A stretch of 64,000 nucleotides of DNA from Agrobacterium tumefaciens (GCF_005221325.1 NZ_CP039892.1:1-64000), one strand, 5' to 3'. Positions 24,968 through 33,819 are shown, numbered from the stretch's first letter. Made by a program: numbers and translations. The notes: generated by a model not told the origin, from the sequence alone.

Positions 24968-25336
24968 GTGACGAGTAACAACACGCCGACGGACGAAGAC
25001 GCCAAGATAGGCGAGCGCATTCGCAAGCGTCGCGAGGCGTTGAAGGTGACGCGCAAGGACTTCGCGGCCGCCTTCTCGATCAGTCCGGGCCAGATCTCCA
25101 AATACGAGCTGGGCACGAACCGCGTGCCAGCTGACCGGATCTATAAGTTTGCCGATTACCTCAAGGTGCATGTGACCTACTTTTTTGCGGATTTCGTGAG
25201 CGTCGAGGAGGTTGACCGCCTCACGGCGTTCGTCGGATCGCCGGAAGGGGTCGAGCTGAACACGGCATTTCTGCGTATCGGAAGTGCCACGACGAGAATA
25301 TCGGTCGCCGCTCTGGCGGCCGCGATCGGCGGCTAA
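24968..25336 (+). CDS. XRE-family transcriptional regulator
   Basis: A 122-residue protein. The HTH at about residues 14-70 reads IGERIRKRREALKVTRKDFA then SISPGQISKYELGTNRVPAD. It starts with GTG two bases after the Mrr-like gene stop, with GAAGG upstream. It probably regulates that operon. Confidence 0.75.
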   Translation: MTSNNTPTDEDAKIGERIRKRREALKVTRKDFAAAFSISPGQISKYELGTNRVPADRIYKFADYLKVHVTYFFADFVSVEEVDRLTAFVGSPEGVELNTAFLRIGSATTRISVAALAAAIGG

Positions 25337-25343
25337 GGCAATA

Positions 25344-25657
25344 GATCGATCTGCCCGCTGCGCTCCGAGTGATGTGCGCTCCGCTTACCGGGCAGCTCTA
25401 AGTTCAACCAGGTTGACCATATGAGGAAGAGCGGCCCATGGCCGCCACGCTCGGATCAACCGGCGACAGGCCGGATCCGAGAAAGACGATGAAGAACATC
25501 GGAGGTTTCAGCATAGCGCCGGCACGCCGACAGGCAGGGCCGGGAAACCGGGAATTCTCGACACGCTTTTTGCCGGAATAAGGGACGCCGCAGGAGGCTC
25601 AGCATAGCGACCCGAAGGGGGAGCCGGGACCGACTTCCCCCGGCAAAAACGTTCCGC
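25344..25657. repeat. Long direct repeat, right copy (about 314 bp)
   Basis: Same orientation and about 97% identical to 10499-10813. In this copy the right-end stem is stronger (GCCGGG/CCCGGC flanking ACCGACTTC). It lies between the XRE gene and a membrane-protein gene. The two copies bracket 14.5 kb. Confidence 0.85.
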
Positions 25658-25722
25658 GTGCAGTAACAAAACCTACACCAACGCCAGGTAGAGAGCCGCT
25701 ATAGGGGTTATAGGGGTTCGGA

Positions 25723-26328
25723 ATGTTAGCAGACGTCGAAAAAATCATTGCTGCCTTCGGCAAAACTGGTCTTGCGGTCGCCGCAACGGCAATCATAGTA
25801 CCCGCTTTGTCGCTCGGCTCAAAACTTATTAAGCTGAAAAGCACGACTGAGTTGGCGCGGAAGGATCGCGAAGCTAAATTCTTCAGCAAAGAATGGGCGA
25901 AGACCGCTCTTTTGCAATTAGAGTTCGAACGAGCTTTCGGTACGTCCGCAACCGTTCCAGAAATCAAAGCAATTCTAGCGCATGAAACTGATATTCTGGG
26001 GATGGCGCGTGCTTTTGGTCGCGGCTGCGCGCATGTAGAATGGGACGGCACTTGGTTCAGTTTCAACGAACCTGGTGCCTTTGACCGTCAGCGTGTACGC
26101 GCATCATGGTTCTTCGTTCTTACCGCGCTATGCGCTGTAGCAGTACCTATCGTCGCCGTCTGGTCATTCCTTTTGGGAGAGAAGGGTCTGGTGACGATCG
26201 GCGTCGCTGGAACACCATTGATGCTGATGGCTGCCTATATCCAGTTTCGTGACCTACTTGCCTTTAACGCCGCACGCCAACTGGTGAAAGGGAAACCCCA
26301 GCCCAGCGGAAATCCACCGGCGTCCTGA
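25723..26328 (+). CDS. Hypothetical membrane protein
   Basis: A 201-residue protein with one N-terminal hydrophobic helix (about 12-32), a soluble middle, and two helices at about 125-170. No family is recognised. It begins 65 bases after the right copy of the repeat. Confidence 0.6.
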   Translation: MLADVEKIIAAFGKTGLAVAATAIIVPALSLGSKLIKLKSTTELARKDREAKFFSKEWAKTALLQLEFERAFGTSATVPEIKAILAHETDILGMARAFGRGCAHVEWDGTWFSFNEPGAFDRQRVRASWFFVLTALCAVAVPIVAVWSFLLGEKGLVTIGVAGTPLMLMAAYIQFRDLLAFNAARQLVKGKPQPSGNPPAS

Positions 26329-26397
26329 TTTCTCGCAGTGGCTGCAGCGAAAATTAGTATCGCGTAATCTTCCGTCTTGATTTTCGCTGCGCTATGT

Positions 26398-26412
26398 GTT
26401 CCCTATTTGTTC
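26398..26412 (+). promoter_or_regulatory. SOS box (GTTC-N7-GTTC)
   Basis: GTTCCCTATTTGTTC is an exact match to the alphaproteobacterial LexA operator. It lies 33 bases before the umuD remnant and should place umuD-umuC-imuA under DNA-damage control. Confidence 0.75.
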
Positions 26413-26444
26413 CTTTCGCTTGCGTATCGTGGAAGGTATCCGGA

Positions 26445-26874
26445 ATGCTCGCCGCCCTGAAAATCGAGGCAGAAGTCTATGTGCCTCTCATGCTCCCTGG
26501 GCTGTGCGCGGGCTTTCCCTCTCCTGCAGATGACTACATTGAGGAATCTATCGACCTCACGCGACTGCTGATCCGCAATCCGCCTGCGACCTTCCTGTGG
26601 AAGGTCGACGGCAATTCTATGCGAGATGCCGGCATTTTCGACGGTGACCTGATCGTGGTTGATCGGAGCGTCAGGCCCGTCGACGGCGATATTGTCGTTG
26701 CCAGTTCACGGCGAACGTTCGCTAAAGCGCCTCCGCATGAACGGCGGTCGCCCGCGGCTGATGTTCGAGAACCCGGACATGCCGCTCTTCGACCTTCCGG
26801 AAATCGCGGAAGTCGAAATCTGGGGCGTGGCACTGTGCAATGTCCATTGGCTGCGTCCGAGGAAGCGGACATGA
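26445..26874 (+). pseudogene. umuD: umuD-like gene broken by a frameshift
   Basis: The first part (from 26445) is a LexA/UmuD-type peptidase segment with the nucleophile in [10 protein letters not shown] and ending GDIVVA near 26701. The natural continuation, [14 protein letters not shown] (with the catalytic Lys) through to WLRPRKR and a stop at 26872-26874, lies in another frame. One extra base near 26701, or two missing bases, separates the halves. Without it the stop would overlap the umuC start as ATGA. As shown, the first half runs on into umuC as a spurious fusion. A sequencing error is possible. Confidence 0.7.
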
Positions 26875-28142
26875 CCTCGTTCGCGCTGATCGACGGCAAC
26901 TCATTCTATTGTTCCTGCGAGCGGGTCTTTGACCCGAAAATCGCCAAGCGCCCGGTCATCGTCCTATCCAACAATGACGGCTGCGCCGTCGCAAGAACGC
27001 CGGAAGCCAAGGCGCTCGGGATTGGCATGGGTGAACCGTACTTCAAGATCCGCGATCTCTGTCGCGATAACGATGTGGCGGTCTATTCCAGCAATTTCAC
27101 GCTCTACGGCGACATGTCGGCACGCCTGAACACGATCTATCGGCAATGGTCGCCAGATGTCGAAGTCTATTCGATCGATGAAAGCTTTCTCGATATGACC
27201 GACATCCGGCCTGTCGATCGCGCCACCTTCGGCCGCGATCTGCGATCCCAGGTCCAGCAATGGACCGGGATTCCGACCTGTGTTGGCATTGGCCCGACAA
27301 AAACGCTCGCCAAGTTCGCCAACCATGTGGCGAAGAAGAATGCGGAGCTTGGCGGCGTTTGCGATCTGACGGATGCTAAGGTCCGGCAAAGCTGGCTCGA
27401 TCGTATCGAGGTAGGCGAAGTGTGGGGCGTGGGTGCCACCTCTGAACGCAAGCTGTTTGGCCTCGGCATCGAGACGGCCGGGGACCTGGCCCGCGTAGAT
27501 GCGCGGCTTGCCCGTAATCTCCTGAGCGTCGTTGGCGAACGCACGGTATTGGAGCTGCAGGGCATATCATGCCTGCCGCTCGAGGACGTGCCGCCACAGC
27601 GGAAAGGCTGCGCCGTGACCCGTTCCTTTGGAACGCCGGTCACGGATCTCGCCGGAATGCTCGAGGCGGTTTCCGCCTATGGCATGAGGGCAGGGGAGAA
27701 GCTGCGCCGGCACGGCCTCGAAGCGACCCACATGGCCGTGTTCATGCACACGTCGCGCTTCAATCAAAAGGACAAGCCGCACTCGGCGCAAACGACGGTG
27801 CATTTCGCTGAAGCATCGAACGACTCGTTCGATCTGATCCGCGCCGCCCAAAGCGGCGCGCGCAAGATCTTCAGGAACGGCCATCGCTACGCGAAGGCCG
27901 GCATCATCATGAATGATCTTGTCCCGGCACGATCGCAGCCGCGGCCTCTGTTCGACGCACGCGACCGCGACCAGTCGGACAGGCTCATGGCTGCGCTGGA
28001 TGCAGTGAACGGCAAGTTCGGGCGCGGCTCGCTTATCCCGGCCTCGGCCGGCATCAAGCGAGACTGGCAGACGAAGTTCGATCGCCGCTCGCCGCGCTAC
28101 ACCACCAACGTCAAGGAGCTGCCTATCGCCACGGCACGATGA
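26871..28142 (+). CDS. umuC: UmuC-type Y-family DNA polymerase
   Basis: A 423-residue translesion polymerase. [19 protein letters not shown] gives the first catalytic Asp, and [11 protein letters not shown] the DE pair. [20 protein letters not shown] and [12 protein letters not shown] (helix-hairpin-helix) follow, with the UmuC-type C-terminal domain after residue 240. ATG 26871 is the normal start and overlaps the umuD stop. imuA follows five bases later. Confidence 0.85.
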   Translation: MTSFALIDGNSFYCSCERVFDPKIAKRPVIVLSNNDGCAVARTPEAKALGIGMGEPYFKIRDLCRDNDVAVYSSNFTLYGDMSARLNTIYRQWSPDVEVYSIDESFLDMTDIRPVDRATFGRDLRSQVQQWTGIPTCVGIGPTKTLAKFANHVAKKNAELGGVCDLTDAKVRQSWLDRIEVGEVWGVGATSERKLFGLGIETAGDLARVDARLARNLLSVVGERTVLELQGISCLPLEDVPPQRKGCAVTRSFGTPVTDLAGMLEAVSAYGMRAGEKLRRHGLEATHMAVFMHTSRFNQKDKPHSAQTTVHFAEASNDSFDLIRAAQSGARKIFRNGHRYAKAGIIMNDLVPARSQPRPLFDARDRDQSDRLMAALDAVNGKFGRGSLIPASAGIKRDWQTKFDRRSPRYTTNVKELPIATAR

Positions 28143-28146
28143 GACA

Positions 28147-28893
28147 ATGACCAGGAACGTAAACCCGGAAATTCTCGCGGACCTTCAGGAGCGGATCGAC
28201 CAGATTGCGGGCGGGTCCGCGAAAAAGCGGCCGCATCTCCCGTTCGGAGTAGACGAGATCGACGCTCGCCTACCAGGCGGCGGGCTTGCCTATGGCTGCA
28301 CCCATGAAATTGCAGGGGGTGGAGCGGACGCAGTGACCGGCGCGGTTTCGTCCCTTTTCGCGGCGGGTATCGCCGCCAGGACGAAAGGGCCGATCATCTG
28401 GTGTCTGCATCGATCGGACATTTTCGCGCCGGCGCTTCAACAGGTCGGGCTCGATATGGGCCGCGTGATCTTTGTCGAGACCGACAAAGAAGAGACGGTT
28501 TTGGAGAACGCCGAAGAGGCCCTTCGCTTCGGTGGCATTGGCGCTGTGATCGCGGAAACAGTACGCCTGCCCATGGTGGCATCGCGACGCCTTCAGCTCG
28601 CCGCTGAGCAGACCGGTACGCTTGGCCTAATCGTCCGGCGCTGGCGCCGGCAAACCGAAGCAACCGATTACGGCCAACCGACCGCATCCGTGACGCGCTG
28701 GCGCGTGTCGTCGATGCCATCTGAGCCGCTTCCGGTTCCAGGGCTCGGCCGGCCACGTTGGCTGATCGAGCTGATGCGATCGCGAGCGGGTGAGGCGTTT
28801 GATGTCGAAGTAGGGGCCTGCGACGAGGCGGGGCGTATGGCAAGCATCGATCGGCATCAGAACGACTGGCCGGAATGGAGAATGGCGCAATGA
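28147..28893 (+). CDS. imuA: ImuA-like RecA-fold protein
   Basis: A 248-residue protein with LPFGVDEIDARLPGGGLAYG at about residues 31-50 and a RecA/SulA-like core, typical of ImuA. ImuA normally works with ImuB and DnaE2 in damage-induced mutagenesis. Here it follows umuC instead, and neither imuB nor dnaE2 is seen. It stops in ATGA overlap with the next gene. Confidence 0.75.
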   Translation: MTRNVNPEILADLQERIDQIAGGSAKKRPHLPFGVDEIDARLPGGGLAYGCTHEIAGGGADAVTGAVSSLFAAGIAARTKGPIIWCLHRSDIFAPALQQVGLDMGRVIFVETDKEETVLENAEEALRFGGIGAVIAETVRLPMVASRRLQLAAEQTGTLGLIVRRWRRQTEATDYGQPTASVTRWRVSSMPSEPLPVPGLGRPRWLIELMRSRAGEAFDVEVGACDEAGRMASIDRHQNDWPEWRMAQ

Positions 28894-29126
28894 CGAGGCC
28901 GCGGCTGAAGGATTATCGCGCGGAAAAGATCGATATGGATTGCCGGCGCTGCGATCGGTACGGCGTCTATGACCGCAAAGCTCTGGTGAAGAAGTTCGGG
29001 GCGTCGATCGAGTTTGTCGAGATCCGCCGTCGACTTGCGATTGGCTGTGATCGGCGCGGATCCGACAAATGCGAAGCACGCTTCCCTTGCCTTTTGGACC
29101 GCGGCGTGCTCATTGAGCCGAGATAG
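28890..29126 (+). CDS. Small Cys-rich protein following imuA
   Basis: A 78-residue basic protein. DCRRCDRYG plus later Cys residues (GCDRRG, KCEARFPC) suggest metal binding. The ATG overlaps the imuA stop (ATGA), so it belongs to the SOS operon. Function unknown. Confidence 0.65.
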   Translation: MTRPRLKDYRAEKIDMDCRRCDRYGVYDRKALVKKFGASIEFVEIRRRLAIGCDRRGSDKCEARFPCLLDRGVLIEPR

Positions 29127-29376
29127 TAGAAAGCGTGAGGCGCGTTTCTCCAGGCTTAAATAGCGCGTTTTCCGAAAAAACGCCGTCAATTGGTCCACAA
29201 GGGTCACGTTCATGGACTACTTTAGGTCCATATATGGACGCCGCGAAATTAGAATAACCTGCTGTTTTTAAAAATGAATTTACCACATCCTTTTCGACGT
29301 TCTGCAAAACTGTCTCTAGATAAGATCGTTGGAGAAAGCTTATTTTTTGGCACGATAAAATTTCGGAGCCAGAAAA

Positions 29377-29508
29377 ATGGAAGCGGTTATCGAGTTAGTA
29401 AAAATCATTGCGGGCCTTTCGCCTGATAAATTCATGCCAATTGTGAGCTTGAGTGGCATCGCACTCGCGGCATTCGCGATCTATGTGATTCAGAAAGGGA
29501 GGGGGTAA
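29377..29508 (+). CDS. Small single-helix membrane protein
   Basis: A 43-residue protein: an amphipathic start (MEAVIELVKIIAGLSPDKF) then a transmembrane helix ending VIQKGRG. GGAG lies eight bases before the ATG. Its TAA overlaps the next ATG by one base (TAATG), which supports translation and coupling. Function unknown. Confidence 0.5.
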   Translation: MEAVIELVKIIAGLSPDKFMPIVSLSGIALAAFAIYVIQKGRG

Positions 29509-30239
29509 TGAAGTCACGTCGGTTGGAGTGGGTAAAATTTCCCACACATTGGATCGAGGCCAAAGGGCTGAAATCGATGAAGTGGTCTGCGGGCGTAGGG
29601 TCAGCCAACATTGCGGCCTTGCTGGCCTATATTGCGCTCTCACATCAGCTGGAAGGTGATGTTGAAGTGCTAGGCTCTAGGCCTTCCGAAGAATGGGGGC
29701 GGGTTCGGATGACTTATGACGCGCTGACCACCGCGACGTCGATCAGTCGGACGAAACTTTCGCAAGGATTGCAGGTACTCGAGCAGTTCGACTTGATTAA
29801 ACGAGATCGCCGCTCACAGAGTACATACGATATTTGTGGTTATGATCCCTTTCAAAGCTGGGCGAAGCTTCCATGCCGGTTCTTGTATCGCGGCGATGTA
29901 ATCACTGCTTTTCGCGACTTCCAGCTGAGGAAGGCTATAGAGCTGCACGCGTTGAAGATGTACCTTCTTCTTGTGTCGCGAAGAGACCGGCGTTCTAACC
30001 TCGTCAACATCAGCTACAATACGATCATGGAATATGCTGGGATCCCGCGTCAAAACATCCGCCCTGCAATAAACGTCCTCTTATATGCGGGGCTAGTTCA
30101 TATTGAGAAGGTACAGAGCTGGGACCACGACGGCGTTGCCAACGCGTATCGCTTGGCACACGTTGATTCGTATATCCATCCCGCAACTACCTTCGGCACT
30201 GAAGCACCGGATATAACTGATTACGAAATATCAGTTTAG
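29508..30239 (+). CDS. Winged-helix protein, possibly replication- or regulation-related
   Basis: A 243-residue protein with two winged-helix-like halves: ALTTATSISRTKLSQGLQVL then EQFDLIKRDRRSQ at about 75-110, and TIMEYAGIPRQNIRPAINVL then LYAGLVHIEK at about 175-210. The arrangement resembles small plasmid replication initiators or DnaD-like proteins. No certain family. Confidence 0.6.
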   Translation: MKSRRLEWVKFPTHWIEAKGLKSMKWSAGVGSANIAALLAYIALSHQLEGDVEVLGSRPSEEWGRVRMTYDALTTATSISRTKLSQGLQVLEQFDLIKRDRRSQSTYDICGYDPFQSWAKLPCRFLYRGDVITAFRDFQLRKAIELHALKMYLLLVSRRDRRSNLVNISYNTIMEYAGIPRQNIRPAINVLLYAGLVHIEKVQSWDHDGVANAYRLAHVDSYIHPATTFGTEAPDITDYEISV

Positions 30240-30267
30240 CAGTTGCCTTAAAGTGGGAACAGGACAT

Positions 30268-30483
30268 TTAACGGACCCAACGGCTCACGAAAATAACAAT
30301 GGCCCCTAAGGCGAAGACAGGCAGAGAATAGGCCAGTGCCGAAGGATATTTCCACGGCCAGGTCGGGATATTGCTGCAGCCGCCTGCCCCAGAAAGGCCG
30401 CAGGCCAGCCCTGAGACAAAATACCAGAAGCCAGCTGCGAATACGCAGATGGTCATTCCTGAAAAGAGAAAGACGCGCCTCAT
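30268..30483 (-). CDS. Small two-helix membrane protein
   Basis: A 71-residue protein with hydrophobic helices at about 5-25 and 50-68 and paired Cys between them. Start MRRVFLFSG at 30483. No good ribosome site is seen. Confidence 0.45.
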   Translation of the reverse strand: MRRVFLFSGMTICVFAAGFWYFVSGLACGLSGAGGCSNIPTWPWKYPSALAYSLPVFALGAIVIFVSRWVR

Positions 30484-30526
30484 GGCGCGACAATATCCGA
30501 GAGGCTGAAGAAAGATAGAGCCGCCC

Positions 30527-30691
30527 TCAATGGGGCGGCTCGGCGGCAATCAGCGCTTCGAAAGCTGCCTCTTCCTCGGCTAGCTTTGCCTCGGCCCTCG
30601 CGATCTCGGCTGCGATTTCGCGGCGCTCGGCCTGGTCGATAGATGCTGTAAGTTCGGCACGCAGTTCCTGGATGTGATCGTAAGTGGTCAT
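30527..30691 (-). CDS. Small coiled-coil protein
   Basis: A 54-residue Glu/Ala-rich helix (MTTYDHIQELRAELTASIDQ...). AAGGAG lies eight bases before the ATG, which supports it. Function unknown. Confidence 0.6.
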   Translation of the reverse strand: MTTYDHIQELRAELTASIDQAERREIAAEIARAEAKLAEEEAAFEALIAAEPPH

Positions 30692-30918
30692 CGTCAGCTC
30701 CTTTGAATGAAAACAAAGGTCGCCAACCGATAAGGGAGGGGCTGGGTCAATGACGGCCAAAGGCCGCCTCCGGGGCGTGGGGGAACCGATTTCGTTGCGC
30801 AGCGGCGAAATTGGCGGGACCGCGCATCATTGACGCAGGTCTTTCCGTTCGGTGTAATTGGGCCATGTTGAGAGAGATAAAACCTCTCCGTATTCCGCCC
30901 TCTTATCTTCGATCTGCT

Positions 30919-31131
30919 ATGACCATCACGCGCCAGACCCTTCGATATCATGCCGCCCCCAGCCGGGTTTATGCCGACACATGGACTGTGATCGACATCT
31001 TCACCGGCCTTCCGATCGTCGTTGGGGGCATCGTCATGGACTGCCTTTCGGCCGAACACGTCAACGAAATGGTCGATGAGCTGAACTACGAGGATCTGGA
31101 TATGCGCGGCAAACTTCGGCCCGACGCCTGA
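30919..31131 (+). CDS. Small hypothetical protein
   Basis: A 70-residue protein with YADTWTVIDIFTGLPIVVGG. Not recognised. The next gene starts two bases after its stop. Confidence 0.5.
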   Translation: MTITRQTLRYHAAPSRVYADTWTVIDIFTGLPIVVGGIVMDCLSAEHVNEMVDELNYEDLDMRGKLRPDA

Positions 31132-31133
31132 CC

Positions 31134-31493
31134 ATGACGCTATTCTACCGCTCCTATCTGATCACTTTCGGGATTCTGCTCGGCGCAATCGCGGGCTTCG
31201 TCATCTATCTTGATCAAACCGGCGCGATCGCGCTGCATTGGGGCTTCACGGCGCTGGCTGCTATTGCCGTCGTCGCTGGCTTGATCCTCTTCCTGACGGG
31301 CGCGATCGGGAAGCCGGCGACGGTGGACCGATGGGCTGACAGTGCATCTTGCAACGCCGAAGGCACGGCTTACGTGGCGCTGCTGGCCCTGCCGGTCTAC
31401 GGGCTTCTTTGGTTCTTCAGCGGGAGCGACCGGACTTCCACAAGACCTATTACCGAAATGCGAAGAAAACGGGCAAAGCGGCGTAGGCCATAA
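31134..31493 (+). CDS. Small membrane protein
   Basis: A 119-residue protein with three hydrophobic helices (about 8-25, 38-58 and 80-98) and a very basic C-terminus (MRRKRAKRRRP). Co-transcribed with the preceding small gene. Function unknown. Confidence 0.55.
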   Translation: MTLFYRSYLITFGILLGAIAGFVIYLDQTGAIALHWGFTALAAIAVVAGLILFLTGAIGKPATVDRWADSASCNAEGTAYVALLALPVYGLLWFFSGSDRTSTRPITEMRRKRAKRRRP

Positions 31494-31512
31494 GTCGTTT
31501 AGGCGTTAGGAT

Positions 31513-32556
31513 TCAATGTGCTTCCAGCTTTGCACGCAGATCCCGGAGTTCCTGTCTTTCGCGAGCAGATTTATACAACTCGCTTAGTAGGAGATCGGGT
31601 TGGAAAGGCTTGTGCACAAGGTAGCCGATTGGCCGCGGCTCTCTAAGGAGGAGGTCGTGATGAGCCGTGACAATGATGATGTCACAATCGATAGTCTCTG
31701 AAATCTCTATGAGCATCTGCTTCCCGTCGGTCCCATCCTTGAATTGGATTTCCGACACAACGAAATCGGGAGCATGGCGCACCGCAAGTTCGAGTCCTTC
31801 GGCACCATTTTTCGCGACACCCACAACCTTGAAACCAGCGTCGATAAGCAGATTTTCGAGATCGAGCGCGATGAGCGGTTCGTCGTCGATGATCAAAACA
31901 CGCCCCGATCCAGTCAGCTTCTCAAGCTTACCTCGCGCAACAGCTGTTTCTGCCTGTTGTTTTGCCAGCTTCTCGGCAAGCTCTCGTAGTTCCCGGTCCT
32001 GATTTTCTATTCGGGCTTCAGCGTTTTCCAGTATGGTCCTTTCAACGAGAGACCGCCCTGGTAGTAAGTCGAGGACCTTCGGCAGCTGCTGCTTCCACCT
32101 TTCACGCTTCTCGTCCCAAGTCTGGGGCGAACGGAACTCAAGGCTTCCCTCCGTCAAAGCATGAACGATAAGTTCGCGAAGCTTCAATAACCCTTCGGGT
32201 TTTGTGATCTCCCACGACTGGGTTAGGCCCAACGTTCGAGTAACGTCGGTGTAGTCGACCGGAGGGATTACGATCGGAAGTGCCTGATGAGAGCGAACCC
32301 AAGTTGCCCCAAGCTCCATAAGACAAAAAGGCCGTTCCAAATAGGCAGCTGACATGAGAATGATCACCAACGCCGGCTCATCAATCTTGTTTTTGATGTA
32401 CTGGTTGAAGTCGGAAGCGAACGGGATATCGTGGCCTCCTAGACTGGAGCAGAAAATTGTCCGCTCCGGCACCCCTACCGCCTCTTTGAGGAAATCAACA
32501 AGTAGGCGAGCTAACGCCTGATCGGCCGTAGCATGACTGATGAATATCGTTGGCAT
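31513..32556 (-). CDS. TIR domain-coiled coil-response regulator receiver fusion
   Basis: A 347-residue protein. The TIR domain (about 1-140) opens PTIFISHATADQALARLL and has CLMELGATW, where the Glu fits the NADase catalytic position. A linker with a coiled coil (about 180-215) follows. The C-terminal receiver (about 220-340) keeps the acidic pair (LIIDDEP), the Thr (IVTAHHD) and the Lys (LVHKPF). At the phosphoacceptor place it has Glu (PDFVVSEIQF) instead of Asp. Bacterial TIR proteins often act in phage defence by NAD depletion. Here the fused receiver may be locked in an active-like state, or may sense a ligand. ATG 32556 follows GGAG. Confidence 0.8.
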   Translation of the reverse strand: MPTIFISHATADQALARLLVDFLKEAVGVPERTIFCSSLGGHDIPFASDFNQYIKNKIDEPALVIILMSAAYLERPFCLMELGATWVRSHQALPIVIPPVDYTDVTRTLGLTQSWEITKPEGLLKLRELIVHALTEGSLEFRSPQTWDEKRERWKQQLPKVLDLLPGRSLVERTILENAEARIENQDRELRELAEKLAKQQAETAVARGKLEKLTGSGRVLIIDDEPLIALDLENLLIDAGFKVVGVAKNGAEGLELAVRHAPDFVVSEIQFKDGTDGKQMLIEISETIDCDIIIVTAHHDLLLREPRPIGYLVHKPFQPDLLLSELYKSARERQELRDLRAKLEAH

Positions 32557-32621
32557 GTTCGCTCCGCGCACTTTTTCGTCGCGGAAAATAACGTTGTTCC
32601 CGATTCGATTTCTACACAGAT

Positions 32622-32906
32622 TTAGTGCCGAGTTGCCGAAAGATCCTGGTCGACCTCGGATAGAAGCCTCACAGCTTCAAGCACGGTTGCGGCCGCGCCT
32701 TCGAGATCGTCGGCGATCACGGCATGATCGCGCTCGATGCGTTCGCCCAGCTGGTCCATATCCTGCCAGCGATCGTAGGCAACAGCGCGTGAGGCCAGCG
32801 CCCTGAACCGCAACGCCTTGCTTAATTCCTGAAGAACCGCGTCACGCTCAGAGGCGTCCATATCTGAAAATACCTTGCGGCTCTGACCGCGCAGCTCCTG
32901 TGCCAT
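32622..32906 (-). CDS. Hypothetical helical protein
   Basis: A 94-residue protein (MAQELRGQSRKVFSDMDASE...). AAGGAG precedes ATG 32906. An in-frame upstream extension lacks a site. Function unknown. Confidence 0.5.
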   Translation of the reverse strand: MAQELRGQSRKVFSDMDASERDAVLQELSKALRFRALASRAVAYDRWQDMDQLGERIERDHAVIADDLEGAAATVLEAVRLLSEVDQDLSATRH

Positions 32907-33056
32907 ACGCTCCACTCCTTGGCCAACTCCAGTGAAACAACTCAGCGCTGACACGGGTTCCGTCACATTATTCATGGTTTCTAATGTATTAATGCGAGAT
33001 TGACTATAATTCCTATGGAACAATGACATATCGCTCCGCAGGGATATGTCCTGCAC

Positions 33057-33464
33057 ATGAGCAAACATGATGATTGGCTTAAAGCTGCAGAAGATGCCTG
33101 CAGCTATCGACGCATGTACGCGTTGGCCTTGGAAATTTCGATCGAAACCATCGATCCGCAACTGAAGGCGGCTGCGGATGGGGTGGTGGAAGTCTTGAAG
33201 GATGTCGTTGGCTTAGCTCTTGCGAGCTCGGACATCCTAAAGGAAGCGCGGCGGCGCTTTACAGTCCTAACAAACGCCTTAGCCGGCGCTCCTGAAATGG
33301 AACAGTTTGTCACCTCTGCTGGTTCTCCTGCGGAACAGGTAGAGGAGCTGTTATGTCAAATTCTGGAAAAGGTCGCGAGCAGGACCGCGCACGAGTTGCC
33401 GGCAATCAGGACCATGAGGTCCGATATGAAGCCGACAAGGAGGGCGTCTCCAAGGGGATGGTGA
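33057..33464 (+). CDS. Hypothetical helical protein
   Basis: A 135-residue protein (MSKHDDWLKAAEDACSYRRM...). Its 3' end overlaps the DUF3606 gene by 112 bases in another frame, and the last 35 residues look less protein-like. The stop may therefore have drifted downstream. Function unknown. Confidence 0.5.
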   Translation: MSKHDDWLKAAEDACSYRRMYALALEISIETIDPQLKAAADGVVEVLKDVVGLALASSDILKEARRRFTVLTNALAGAPEMEQFVTSAGSPAEQVEELLCQILEKVASRTAHELPAIRTMRSDMKPTRRASPRGW

Positions 33465-33532
33465 AGGACACCATCAAGGAAGTCGGCAATAGCCGGGAGA
33501 AGGTCGAGAACGAGCTGGATCGTAAAAAGTGA
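33353..33532 (+). CDS. DUF3606-like small protein
   Basis: A 59-residue protein, MSNSGKGREQDRARVAGNQD then HEVRYEADKEGVSKGMVKDT, ending in a basic helix. The pattern matches DUF3606. AGGAG lies six bases before the ATG. Function unknown; common in Rhizobiales. Confidence 0.65.
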   Translation: MSNSGKGREQDRARVAGNQDHEVRYEADKEGVSKGMVKDTIKEVGNSREKVENELDRKK

Positions 33533-33538
33533 GACATC

Positions 33539-33736
33539 ATGTCCGTTCACCCCCTCGAATTCCTTTCACTTGCGTCGAGCCAGATGGTGCGCAGCGCAGT
33601 CAGACAACAGTCCGGCTACCAGCCGCCAGAGAGTGATGGCGCGTTTGCGCTCCTGCTCGATCGATTGGCCCAAGCGGAAAATGGCCTGGGCCGTACCGAT
33701 ATCAGGGCAACCAGCCCTTGCCGGGAAAGTGAATAG
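33539..33736 (+). CDS. Small hypothetical protein
   Basis: A 65-residue protein (MSVHPLEFLSLASSQMVRSA...). It starts six bases after the DUF3606 stop. Weakly supported. Confidence 0.4.
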   Translation: MSVHPLEFLSLASSQMVRSAVRQQSGYQPPESDGAFALLLDRLAQAENGLGRTDIRATSPCRESE

Positions 33737-33819
33737 TGCTCATATGCGGGTAAGCGGTTGCGCCCACTGTCCCCCGGGCGCCAGCTGTTCCCCTCTGGAG
33801 GTTTCGACCTTCCAATTTT

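Noticed and set aside
26394..28142. A single 582-residue UmuD-UmuC fusion protein
   Set aside because: The middle segment does not resemble either family, while the missing half of UmuD is present in another frame with a normal stop overlapping umuC. A frameshift explains it better.
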